From the NCBI GenBank assembly GCA_020633325.1, contig JACKDX010000001.1:1612001-1676000 (forward strand): a stretch of 64,000 nucleotides of DNA, read 5' to 3'. The position numbers were made by a program, and so were the translations under genes. Positions 15,473-23,993 of the stretch are shown piece by piece. The notes under the pieces are model-generated. The model was not told the origin of the DNA. It worked only from the letters and a program-made list of their open reading frames with translations, and did not search any database. This DNA comes from Myxococcales bacterium. GTDB lineage: Bacteria; Myxococcota_A; Polyangia; Polyangiales; GCA-016699535. Position 1 is the first letter of the stretch; each line of letters starts with the position of its first letter.

Positions 15473-17197
15473 ATGACTTTTACGGAAGCAGCGGTGGCCG
15501 TGCTTCGCCATGCCGGACGGCCGCTCCATTACAAAAAAATCACCGAACTGGCGATTGAAAACAACCTACTTTCTCACGTCGGGAAAACCCCAGAGGTGAC
15601 GATGAGCGCCAGGCTGGCGATGCTGGCCAAGAAGCCCGATGGAGGGCTTGAGGTGGTCAAGGTTAAGCCGGGCGTCTTCGGCCTCAAGGAATTCGGAGAC
15701 GCTATACTGACGCGAGCTTCGGCAGACGGAGCCGAGGGAGAGGATATAGAAGTGATGATGCAACCCCAAGAAGAAGACCGTTCAGTCTCGGAAAATCAAG
15801 AGGATAACGGCCAAACATCGAACGCGGCGCCAGCCCAACCAGAATCGGGTGCGCAGCTCTTCCCTGACGAGGATGACGATGATGAACCGATTTTGGCGGG
15901 TCTTGATGAGGGGCGTGCAGATCCCAAGCGCGGTCGGCGCCGCCGGCGTCGCCGCCCGGGCCGAGGTGCATCGAGCGCAGGGCAGCCCACGGGCGCTGTG
16001 CGTGCGCGTGAATCCGGCCAGGGCAATGGTGGCCGCTCGCCCCAGAGTCGAGAGCAAAGAGATCGATACGATGTGGCTGGTGATTGGGATCGTCTGCCCG
16101 AGGATAACGACTTAATTGGAAAAAGCCTTTCAGACGCTGCGCACGCCGTCATGGCGGCAGGCACGACGCGGCAGGGCTCGACGCTTGAGCGCATTGCACA
16201 TCAACTCGTTCAAAAGGGCCGCCTTCAGGGGGACCCGCAGGCACTTGTGCCCACGGTCGCCGCGGCGCTTCGCGCGGACAACGCATGTCGAACCCAAGCT
16301 CAAGAGCGCTTGAGATTTCGCGTCCACGCCAATCTCGTCTGGCTCACAGATTGGCTACTGCCGACGGACGCTATTCGCCTAGAGCGCGACGTCACGCGGG
16401 GAGCAGAACAACAACGCCTTGCTGTGCGGAAGGTGTTCTTAAAGCAACTCAGAGCGTTGCCCTTGACGGGATTTGCTGAATTCGTGGCATCATGGCTGAA
16501 CGCAGAAGGCGTCACGTCGGTGCGTGCGATTCGCCGCCCGGGAAGCTCCGCCTCTCAGCTACACTTTGCCGGGGTGCTCCACCAAGGGCAAAGCGAGATG
16601 CACCTTGCGGTGGTGATGCTCAGGGACGGTCAAGACATAGACAAGAGTTTGGTCGAACAAACCCGGGGGGCGCTACATCACTATGGCCAGGCCAATGTTG
16701 CATGGCTGGTGACGCTCGGCCAGGTACGTCCAGACGCGAGGCAGGAAGGTAATGTCAGTGGCGTTGCACCGGCGGTCCTGTTTGACGGCCTTGAATGGGC
16801 TGAAGCCCTCGAAAATCGAAGCATCGGTCTCTCTAAGACCTATGTTGCTCTCACGGTGCCCCAGTTTGAGTTGCTCGCGGCCTTGAGCGGGGCGGTGGAG
16901 CCGGACACACAAGCCCTCGAGTCCGAAGAAGGGCGGGAGGGGCGCAGCGGATGGGCACAGCAGTCCTCGGGACCGAGGAGACGTCGAGGAGGACGCGGCT
17001 TTCGGCGAGATCAGGCGCAGTCCGATGATGACGGCGATAACGATGGACAAGAAGCTGCTTCTTCCGATATTGATCGCAACGGGCAAGAGCCACCGCTGCT
17101 CGACGAGGATGAGTCCGAGAACGACAATGGCCCCTATGCCTCGGACGAGAGTGCTGACGGCGACGATGATGACGTCGATCAGGACGACTCCAACTGA
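15473..17197 (+). CDS. HARE-HTH protein with Mrr-like domain and acidic tail
   Basis: A 574-residue protein. Residues 1-75 form a HARE-HTH domain (TFTEAAVAVLRHAGRPLHY), the winged helix found in RNA polymerase delta subunit and in restriction/chromatin proteins. A basic stretch near 150-165 is nearly all Arg. Residues 300-460 resemble the Mrr-cat nuclease fold, including the final PAVLFDGLEWAEAL and RSIGL, but the expected catalytic Asp and Gln-x-Lys residues are not visible. The last 70 residues are very acidic. AAGGAA precedes the ATG. It is monocistronic and converges with the mutase gene. Likely nucleic-acid binding; the function is unknown. Confidence 0.7.
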   Translation: MTFTEAAVAVLRHAGRPLHYKKITELAIENNLLSHVGKTPEVTMSARLAMLAKKPDGGLEVVKVKPGVFGLKEFGDAILTRASADGAEGEDIEVMMQPQEEDRSVSENQEDNGQTSNAAPAQPESGAQLFPDEDDDDEPILAGLDEGRADPKRGRRRRRRRPGRGASSAGQPTGAVRARESGQGNGGRSPQSREQRDRYDVAGDWDRLPEDNDLIGKSLSDAAHAVMAAGTTRQGSTLERIAHQLVQKGRLQGDPQALVPTVAAALRADNACRTQAQERLRFRVHANLVWLTDWLLPTDAIRLERDVTRGAEQQRLAVRKVFLKQLRALPLTGFAEFVASWLNAEGVTSVRAIRRPGSSASQLHFAGVLHQGQSEMHLAVVMLRDGQDIDKSLVEQTRGALHHYGQANVAWLVTLGQVRPDARQEGNVSGVAPAVLFDGLEWAEALENRSIGLSKTYVALTVPQFELLAALSGAVEPDTQALESEEGREGRSGWAQQSSGPRRRRGGRGFRRDQAQSDDDGDNDGQEAASSDIDRNGQEPPLLDEDESENDNGPYASDESADGDDDDVDQDDSN

Positions 17198-17209
17198 GGA
17201 GCCGCTCGT

Positions 17210-18874
17210 TTAAATATATGCCGTGGGGTGGTATTCGCCCCACGCATCTCTCAATGCATCACTGATCTCGCCCAGGGTGGCGCCAGCTTGAGCGGCTTCG
17301 ACAATCTGAACCATGAGATTGCCATCTCCCATCGCGGTTTTGCGCACCGTTTCACAGGCGCGGGCGGCTTCATCCGGCTCGCGCGCTTGACGAAAGGCAG
17401 CAAGCCTCTCTATTTGACGCGGACCGTAGGCGCGTTCAGTATCAGCCGACTGTGTTTGCGGCTCGGACTCGTCTTTGAATCGGTTGGTCCCCACAACCAC
17501 TCGCTTTTGAGATTCCACCTCGAGCTGAGCCTGGTATGCGGTGTTCTGAATCTCCTTTTGCACGTAGCCTTTAGCGATGGCATTGGGCATTCCTCCAATC
17601 TTCTCGATGTGATCGAGGTAACGTTGTGCCTGACCTTGGAGCCTGTCCGTCATGGCCTCGATGGCGTAGCTGCCCCCCATCGGGTCCACCGTGTCTGTGA
17701 CGCCACTTTCATAGGCCAGGACTTGTTGCGTGCGTAAGGCGAGGGTGGCCGCTGTCTGAGAAGGTAACGACAGCGCCTCATCGTAGCCATTGGCGTGCAG
17801 AGATTGACAGCCCCCCAGGACCGCACTCAGCGCTTGGAGCGTGACGCGGGCGGCATTGACCAAGGGTTGATGGGCCTGCAAAGTGGAGCCGGCAGTTTGG
17901 GCATGAAACCGCAGCATGCACGCGGCGGGATCTGTCGCACCAAACCGGTCGCGCATGATCGTTGCCCACATGCGACGTGCAGCCCGAAACTTCGCCACTT
18001 CCTCCAGCAAGTGATTGTGCGCATTGAAGAAAAACGATAGCTGTCTGCCGAAAATATTCGGCCCAAGGCCGGCTTCTTTCGCCGTCTTCACGTACGTTAT
18101 GGCGTTGCTTAGGGTAAAGGCGATTTCCTGTGCGGCGTCACATCCTGCTTCGCGCATGTGATACCCGCTTACCGAGATCGGGTGCCAACGTGGAACGTGT
18201 TCCGCACACCAGACGAACAGGTCGCGACTCAAACGCAGCGATTCCTTGACCGGATAGATATATGTGCCGCGGGCGATGTATTCTTTCAGGATATCGTTTT
18301 GGACCGTCCCTTTGAGCGTTTCAATGCGGACGCCCTGCTCCTTGGCCACAGTGACGTAGAACGCCAGAAGGATTGGGGCGGTGGCGTTGATGGTCATCGA
18401 AGTCGAAATCGCGTTCAAATCAATGCCACGCAACAGCATTCGCATATCGTCGATGGTGTCGATGGCCACGCCGACTTTCCCGACCTCTGCTTGCGCCAGA
18501 GGATGGTCGCTGTCGCGTCCCATTTGGGTGGGCAGATCGAAGGCAACGCTAAGTCCCGTTTGGCCCTGCTCAAGCAAATGGCGGTATCGTTGGTTAGATT
18601 CTTCAGCGTCGCCAAAGCCCGCATATTGTCGCATGGTCCAGAGCCGGCCCCGATACATGTTGGGTTGCACACCGCGTGTGAAAGGGAAAGCTCCCGGGAA
18701 TCCGAGCTTCGCCTCATAATCATTTTCCGTCGGGGCGTGCGGGGGGACGTAGATACATTCGGCATCTTTGCCGTCGCTCAACAGGATGCTGCGCTCGCGG
18801 ACCGGATGCTGTGCTTCAAACCGCGCAAGATTCGCGCGCCACTCCGCAAAAGCCTGCTTAAGGTCACCACTCAT
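17210..18874 (-). CDS. mcmA: Methylmalonyl-CoA mutase, large (catalytic) subunit
   Basis: A 554-residue TIM-barrel subunit without the C-terminal B12 domain, so it needs a separate small subunit; a matching one lies at 62551-62958. It isomerises methylmalonyl-CoA and succinyl-CoA. Substrate-specificity residues point to methylmalonyl-CoA: Tyr84 in MRQYAGF and Arg202 in IARGTY, 118 residues apart, where isobutyryl-CoA mutase has Phe and Gln. The rest (SGYHMREAG, HAQTAGSTL, GGCQSLHANGYDE) is standard. Its ATG overlaps the stop of the preceding MshEN/GAF-like gene by four bases, implying coupled translation with a protein of unrelated type. No MeaB chaperone gene is in the window. Confidence 0.92.
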   Translation of the reverse strand: MSGDLKQAFAEWRANLARFEAQHPVRERSILLSDGKDAECIYVPPHAPTENDYEAKLGFPGAFPFTRGVQPNMYRGRLWTMRQYAGFGDAEESNQRYRHLLEQGQTGLSVAFDLPTQMGRDSDHPLAQAEVGKVGVAIDTIDDMRMLLRGIDLNAISTSMTINATAPILLAFYVTVAKEQGVRIETLKGTVQNDILKEYIARGTYIYPVKESLRLSRDLFVWCAEHVPRWHPISVSGYHMREAGCDAAQEIAFTLSNAITYVKTAKEAGLGPNIFGRQLSFFFNAHNHLLEEVAKFRAARRMWATIMRDRFGATDPAACMLRFHAQTAGSTLQAHQPLVNAARVTLQALSAVLGGCQSLHANGYDEALSLPSQTAATLALRTQQVLAYESGVTDTVDPMGGSYAIEAMTDRLQGQAQRYLDHIEKIGGMPNAIAKGYVQKEIQNTAYQAQLEVESQKRVVVGTNRFKDESEPQTQSADTERAYGPRQIERLAAFRQAREPDEAARACETVRKTAMGDGNLMVQIVEAAQAGATLGEISDALRDAWGEYHPTAYI

Positions 18875-20349
18875 TTTTTTGATGACATGATGATGCGCGC
18901 CAAAGCCTCAGAAACCGCGTAACTCAGCGTACGAATGCGCTCGTGGCCAAAATTGCCATAAAGCGGACCGTCGGCGCAGAGCATGGCCACGATACGACCA
19001 TGCAAAAAGATGGGTTCTATCAGAAGTTCCGGTCCCCGGCTCGCGGTGGCGGAGCGAAATAACACGTCCGCGGCATGCGTGCCGTGAGGACCCATATAAC
19101 TTTCCCCCGTCGCCAGAACTTTCTGAAAAACCGAGGCGGTTTCTGTAGGAATCCAAATCTTTCGGATGGCTTCACGTGGCACGCCCACGCCCGCCGCTTC
19201 CCGCCCCTCTAGTGTGCCCTTGCGCAACACGAGTGCGACGGCGAGTGCGGCGACAGAGGCGGCTCCGTAGCACGCAAACCTCAAAATTTGATCGCTGTCC
19301 CGGCTCGCCCGAATGCTGGCCAACGTCGGACCGATACTGGGAGGCTCTGGCTCCTCGCTGGGACGAAAAGAGCGCATCCGCTCACCAATTGCGCTACCTC
19401 TGCGTACGCTTTGTGCATTGCTCGGCATGGCCCGCGTGCTTCGGGCATGGTGCCTAGAAACCGCTGCACCATCTTCTGGCAGCAGGTCAGACCATGAGCG
19501 TTCCGAGGCAGACACTTGGGGCCGAGCCTCGATTTCCGAATGCTCTGCCACCGATGCCGGCGGATTATACGAAACGGTGGTTTCTGGCGCAAACGAATCC
19601 GCTGCGGGGCGGTGCTGAGAAGGGGTGAGAGGACGGGAAGCGCTTGCACGTTGCGAAACCCCGCGGGGTGCGCGTTGGCCCGAATGCGAGGCTGCCAAGG
19701 GGATAAACATATGTTCGTCCGCGAACCCCGGCACCGAAGGAGGTCTGAGCGTGCCAGTAGGCCCGTGGGCCCGTGCCGCGCGCGGCACTTTAGCGCTGTG
19801 TTGCGCTTCGTCAGGGAAGGGGCGCTCATCGGCAGGCCACGAGGAGGATTGCATATGGTTACGCAGCCAGGATGCCGGGCGGTGCGTGACTTGGCGGACC
19901 CCGTCGTCGGTGCGCGCCGTGTCCACCTGTTGATACGCATGCTCGATGGCCACCCGCAAGTCTGAAACGAAGGACACCTTTGGAATCACGTCCATGCTTG
20001 CAGCAAGCGACAGCTCGTGGATCAGGTGCGGGTCCGTGGGATCCGCCATGGCGGTGATAAGTCCCTGCTCGGTGGTGCGAATCGGCAGCGCCAAGAGCTC
20101 TCGCGCCATCTCTTCAGGTACCCGCTCCACTGCGCTCGGTGCAGCCGTGGCCAGCTCTTCTATCGTGATGAGTGGGCCGTAGCCGTCGCCCAAAAACACT
20201 CCGGCGAGCGCTTCTTCGTTAAGTCCTTGCTCAATCAGTCGCGCCGCAAGGATGCCGCCGTCGAGTTGGGTGGCGGCCAGCGCGTGGGCCAGCTGGTCCC
20301 GGCTGATGAGACCGGCTCGCACCAAACGCGTGCCCAGATCGGAGAACAT
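18871..20349 (-). CDS. MshEN (GspE N-terminal) and GAF-like domain protein
   Basis: A 492-residue cytoplasmic protein. Residues 1-150 match the N-terminal domain of type II secretion/pilus ATPases (MshEN/T2SSE_N: LGTRLVRAGLISRDQLAHAL), a domain that can bind cyclic di-GMP. No ATPase domain follows. A low-complexity Pro/Ser/Arg linker covers about 165-340. Residues 345-490 look like a GAF domain (ILRFACYGAASVAALAVAL, IFLHGRIVAMLCADGP). Such stand-alone proteins are common in myxobacteria and are often annotated as secretion proteins. A signalling role is more likely than secretion. It is translationally coupled to methylmalonyl-CoA mutase and divergent from a histidine kinase. Confidence 0.75.
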   Translation of the reverse strand: MFSDLGTRLVRAGLISRDQLAHALAATQLDGGILAARLIEQGLNEEALAGVFLGDGYGPLITIEELATAAPSAVERVPEEMARELLALPIRTTEQGLITAMADPTDPHLIHELSLAASMDVIPKVSFVSDLRVAIEHAYQQVDTARTDDGVRQVTHRPASWLRNHMQSSSWPADERPFPDEAQHSAKVPRAARAHGPTGTLRPPSVPGFADEHMFIPLAASHSGQRAPRGVSQRASASRPLTPSQHRPAADSFAPETTVSYNPPASVAEHSEIEARPQVSASERSWSDLLPEDGAAVSRHHARSTRAMPSNAQSVRRGSAIGERMRSFRPSEEPEPPSIGPTLASIRASRDSDQILRFACYGAASVAALAVALVLRKGTLEGREAAGVGVPREAIRKIWIPTETASVFQKVLATGESYMGPHGTHAADVLFRSATASRGPELLIEPIFLHGRIVAMLCADGPLYGNFGHERIRTLSYAVSEALARIIMSSKK

Positions 20350-20407
20350 AGCTCAGAAGTACAGCCGGATAGTAGTTGAGTCCAGATAGTAATGTTAACC
20401 TGCGCTA

Positions 20408-21511
20408 ATGGCTGGGGGTTTGCCACGTGATTTGCGGAGGATTCTGCTTATCAGCGCTTCTTCATCCTCGATGGATGCAGCGGCCTGCGCCCTCGTTGCC
20501 GCCGGACACGGTGTAGTGTCGGCCAAGGATGGCCCCGAAGCTCGGAAAGCGGCGTTGGCCCATCTGCCGGACTTGGTGCTTGTCGAAGGGGATCTCGGCA
20601 ATGCTGATCACGCGGGGATAGCGGTCCAACTTCAGGACATTCCTGGATTCGATGCGGTTCCCATCATTCCGCTTCCCTCCATCGATGGCGCCTTAGCGGT
20701 GCTACAGGAACAGAACCGTACACTTCATGAGTCAAACCGTAGACTCGAGCACATGGCACGTTTACGCCGTGACTTTTTGCGAAACATCACGCACGAGCTC
20801 GCGACACCGCTTACGCCGGTCATTGGATACGTCGGACTGTTGCTTGAGGAACAACTGGGGCCGCTGAGTCCGCTTCAGAAACAAAGCCTCACATCGATGC
20901 GCAACTCGGCAGAGCGTCTGCGGTTCCTCATCGACACGCTGCTTGACATGAGTTTGCTTGAAAGCGGCAGCATGCATTTTTACGAAAGCGCCTATGACTT
21001 TGCCCATATGGCCGGACAGGCGGTTGATGCCATTCAGCCACGGGCCCAAGAGGCCAACGTGAGAGTGAGGGCACGCATTCCTGGAGATTCTTTGGCGGCG
21101 ATGGGTGATTCAGAAAAACTCCGCCGCGCTGTCTTGCATGTGCTCGATAACGCCATCAAGTTTACCCCGCGAGGCGGCAAGGTGGCAGTAGAGGTCGTCA
21201 CCGAGACCGATGCAGGCGATGTCTATTACGTGATTCGAATCGCGGACAGCGGCGCGGGCATCGATGCGGAGCAGCTTGAGCACATATTTGAGCCATTTTA
21301 TCAAGTGGATGGCTCTCCGACCCGAGCCCACGGCGGAATGGGTCTCGGATTGGCATTTGCCAGGCGGGTGGCCCGGGCGTTTGGTGGCGATGCAAAGATA
21401 GAGAGCCCGCCTGTTCAGTCGGTTGCGGGTCTATCGCTCAGGGGCACAGCGGTGACCCTTAGCGTCCGGGCTAAAATGCCGTCTCGATCGAATCCCGATA
21501 AAGTGGCATAA
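20408..21511 (+). CDS. Sensor histidine kinase with N-terminal pseudo-receiver
   Basis: A 367-residue cytosolic kinase. Residues 10-90 fold like a receiver domain, but the phospho-acceptor position in PDLVLVEGD is Glu60 rather than Asp, and the acidic pair at the start is replaced by Ser/Ala. A short coiled coil (95-120) leads to the H-box NITHELATPL with His129, then N-box (HVLDNAIKF), G1 (DSGAGI) and G2 (GMGLGL). The ATP-binding half is complete, so it should be active as a kinase. No cognate regulator is adjacent. It is divergent from the GAF-like protein, with 58 bases between. Confidence 0.88.
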   Translation: MAGGLPRDLRRILLISASSSSMDAAACALVAAGHGVVSAKDGPEARKAALAHLPDLVLVEGDLGNADHAGIAVQLQDIPGFDAVPIIPLPSIDGALAVLQEQNRTLHESNRRLEHMARLRRDFLRNITHELATPLTPVIGYVGLLLEEQLGPLSPLQKQSLTSMRNSAERLRFLIDTLLDMSLLESGSMHFYESAYDFAHMAGQAVDAIQPRAQEANVRVRARIPGDSLAAMGDSEKLRRAVLHVLDNAIKFTPRGGKVAVEVVTETDAGDVYYVIRIADSGAGIDAEQLEHIFEPFYQVDGSPTRAHGGMGLGLAFARRVARAFGGDAKIESPPVQSVAGLSLRGTAVTLSVRAKMPSRSNPDKVA

Positions 21512-21578
21512 CTCGCCCCACGGCCCTCTTGGGCCAGTGCCGAAGGGACCCATCCCATCCGAACGACGGAGACTGCGT

Positions 21579-22697
21579 ATGCTGTATTTTGATTATCACG
21601 CCGCGAGCCCCCCGTGCACCGCCGCGCGCGAGGCAATGTCCCTGGCCGAGGCGGTCGCTTGGGCGAATCCTTCAAGCATCCATCAAGCAGGTCGCCAGGC
21701 GCGACAATGGTTAGAGCAAGCGCGGGGGCAGGTGGCGGATGCCATCGGAGCACAATTGAGCGAAGTGATTTTTACCTCGGGAGGAACGGAGGCATGCAAT
21801 CTGGGGCTCCGGGGACTTCTCTGCACGCGACCTGCGCGCGTCGTCACGACGCCTGTCGAGCATCCGGCGGTGACAAATGTAATCCGCGAGTGGGAGCGCC
21901 AGGGCACCGAGGTGGTATCTCTCCCGGTGGATGGCTCAAGGGTTCCGAGTGCAGCACAGCTTGAAGAAGTATTGCAAACGCCGACCGAACTTGTGGCCGT
22001 TCAATGGGTTAACCACGAAACCGGCATGGTGTTCCCCATCGCCGGCTATGCGGAAGTATGCTTCAAAAGCGGCGTGCCCCTCTTTGTCGATGGCACACAG
22101 GCGCTTGGCAAAATTCCTATCAATGTCAAGGGGCTCGGAGTGACCGCCATGGCATTTGCGTCTCACAAGATGGGGGGGCCCGCGGGCGTTGGCGCGCTTT
22201 GGGTCACGCCAGAGCGAGATGTTGAACCGGTCCTGCGAGGCGGCGCGCAAGAAAAAGGTCGTCGCCCCGGGAGTCCGGATGTGGTTTCCTTGGCGGGGTT
22301 TGGTGCAGCGGCGGCGCGCGTGGCTGACCGGCTTGGGCAGCTCAAAGCGATCGGTAAGCTGCGCGACTCGCTCGAAGCGTTTCTAAGGACACTCGGGGCT
22401 AGCGTGAACGCAGATGGCGCGCTTAGAGTGGCGACTGTGACCAACGTCAGCTTTCCCGGGGTGCGCGCCGATACGCTTGTGCCCGCGCTCGATGTAGAAG
22501 GCCTATGTGTCTCAAGCGGCTCGGCGTGCTCCTCAGGGCTCGTGCGCGTCAGTCCAGTGCTCGAAGCCATGTATCCTGAAGAATCCTGGCGCGCGAGCAG
22601 TGCGGTCCGCTTCAGTCTAGGACCCGAGATCACCCCAGAGGACATCGAGACTGCTAAAGGCATTATGCGGCAAGTCCTGTCGAGATTTTCATCTTAA
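21579..22697 (+). CDS. Cysteine desulfurase (NifS/IscS family)
   Basis: A 372-residue PLP enzyme that takes sulfur from cysteine as an enzyme persulfide. His95 (VEHPAVT) stacks on PLP, Lys197 (ASHKMGG) binds it, and Cys327 in SSGSACSSG is the mobile catalytic Cys. The loop is of the IscS/NifS class I type. GGAG sits seven bases before the ATG at 21579; an upstream in-frame start at 21537 adds 14 unlikely residues. The next gene is mnmA, which needs exactly this sulfur donor for tRNA 2-thiolation, so a dedicated pair is likely, as with YrvO-MnmA in Bacillus. No iscU or other cluster-assembly gene is near. Confidence 0.93.
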   Translation: MLYFDYHAASPPCTAAREAMSLAEAVAWANPSSIHQAGRQARQWLEQARGQVADAIGAQLSEVIFTSGGTEACNLGLRGLLCTRPARVVTTPVEHPAVTNVIREWERQGTEVVSLPVDGSRVPSAAQLEEVLQTPTELVAVQWVNHETGMVFPIAGYAEVCFKSGVPLFVDGTQALGKIPINVKGLGVTAMAFASHKMGGPAGVGALWVTPERDVEPVLRGGAQEKGRRPGSPDVVSLAGFGAAAARVADRLGQLKAIGKLRDSLEAFLRTLGASVNADGALRVATVTNVSFPGVRADTLVPALDVEGLCVSSGSACSSGLVRVSPVLEAMYPEESWRASSAVRFSLGPEITPEDIETAKGIMRQVLSRFSS

Positions 22698-22811
22698 TAC
22701 GAATTTGAGATTTATGATCCGAAACTCTGCCTGTCCGCGCAATTGCGATATAACTCCCTGAAACATAGAGGGTTGCGGAAGTTGGCTTCATGGATGTTCC
22801 TGATCTATTGA

Positions 22812-23993
22812 ATGGAATCACTCACCCACAATCCTAGATACGTCTGTTCAGATCCCATGCCCCAACACGTCCCGCTCACACAAGGTCGTTTCGATCGTCA
22901 AGCTGATTCATTCGCCTCAAGCGCCTCCCCAAAACGTTCGGCCGTCCGAATCGTGGTGGCCATGAGTGGAGGTGTCGATTCCTCCGCGGCAGCAGCGCTT
23001 CTCCAGGAGCAGGGTTACGATCTGGTCGGGGTCACGTTGCACCTGTGGGATGCTGAGCCAGGCCGACAGCCCGGTCGGTGCTGTGCGCCGGAGGATCAGG
23101 AGGACGCCCGACGGGCATGCGAGGCTTTGGGGATTCCGCACTACGTGCTCAATGAAACCGCCGCATTTCGAGCCGAGGTCGTCGATCCCTTTCTTGAGAG
23201 TTACACACGTGGCAGTACGCCCGTGCCATGTGTATCGTGCAATCAGCACGTGAAGCTCGGCAGGCTCATCGAGGTCGCGGACGCGTTTGGTGCCACGTAT
23301 GTAGCCACGGGACATTACGCCCGTCTTCAGACGAACGAGACTGGAGGCCTTGAGGTTTTGCGTGGCATCGATCGAGATAAGGATCAAAGCTATTTCCTGT
23401 TTGGTGTCCCCGCCTCCACACTAGAGCGGTTCATGTTTCCCCTTGGGGAGATGACCAAGCCCGTCGCACGCATGCATGCTGAACGCCTTGGCGTGCCCAA
23501 CTGGAGTAAGCCCGACTCGCAGTCCCTATGTTTTGTGCCGGACAACGACATCGCGGGATTTGTGTCCCGCCAGTCGGGTCCGCAGCCTCATGGACACATT
23601 ATGGATGAATCCGGGGCAGTTTTGTCGCGACACAGCGGAATTCATCAATTTACCATAGGACAGCGCCGCCGTCTAGGCATCACGGGGAAAGAGCCCAGAT
23701 ATGTGCTGAAAATCGTCCCCGAGGACCATGTCGTCGTAGTCGGGTCGCGTGCGGCACTAGCTCGCCGCACATTCAGTGCCAGCCGTGCATCCTGGCTGAT
23801 CGAGAAGCCTCGCAACCCATTTCGCGCGCTTGTCCGCATCCGTTATCGGCATGAGCCGAGCCCCGCCGAGGTCACGCCCACGCAGGGGGGCTTCTCGGTA
23901 GAGTTTGAATGTGAGCAAACCGCTATCACCCGCGGACAGGCTGCTGTGATCTATAAGAACGAGACCCTCGTTGCAGGTGGCTACATTGATTAG
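22812..23993 (+). CDS. mnmA: tRNA-specific 2-thiouridylase
   Basis: Thiolates U34 of tRNA(Lys, Glu, Gln) in the cytosol. The PP-loop SGGVDSS is at 52-58. The catalytic Cys143 (CVSCNQ) and the persulfide-carrying Cys220 (DSQSLCF) are both present, as is the GHYAR segment. The C-terminal beta-barrel domain starts near 275. At 393 residues it carries about 45 extra N-terminal residues before the core; the true start may be the internal ATG at 22857 or later. It follows the cysteine desulfurase by 114 bases, a region in which nothing else was recognised. Confidence 0.95.
   Translation: MESLTHNPRYVCSDPMPQHVPLTQGRFDRQADSFASSASPKRSAVRIVVAMSGGVDSSAAAALLQEQGYDLVGVTLHLWDAEPGRQPGRCCAPEDQEDARRACEALGIPHYVLNETAAFRAEVVDPFLESYTRGSTPVPCVSCNQHVKLGRLIEVADAFGATYVATGHYARLQTNETGGLEVLRGIDRDKDQSYFLFGVPASTLERFMFPLGEMTKPVARMHAERLGVPNWSKPDSQSLCFVPDNDIAGFVSRQSGPQPHGHIMDESGAVLSRHSGIHQFTIGQRRRLGITGKEPRYVLKIVPEDHVVVVGSRAALARRTFSASRASWLIEKPRNPFRALVRIRYRHEPSPAEVTPTQGGFSVEFECEQTAITRGQAAVIYKNETLVAGGYID

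Noticed and set aside
17210..18874. Assignment as isobutyryl-CoA mutase large subunit
   Set aside because: Tyr84 and Arg202 are the methylmalonyl-CoA mutase specificity residues rather than Phe and Gln.
18158..18922. Plus-strand open frame opposite the mutase gene
   Set aside because: Antisense to conserved mutase coding sequence, with no start signals or homology-like features.
22698..22811. Possible tRNA or small RNA between the desulfurase gene and mnmA
   Set aside because: No T-loop sequence, cloverleaf pairing or terminator could be found.
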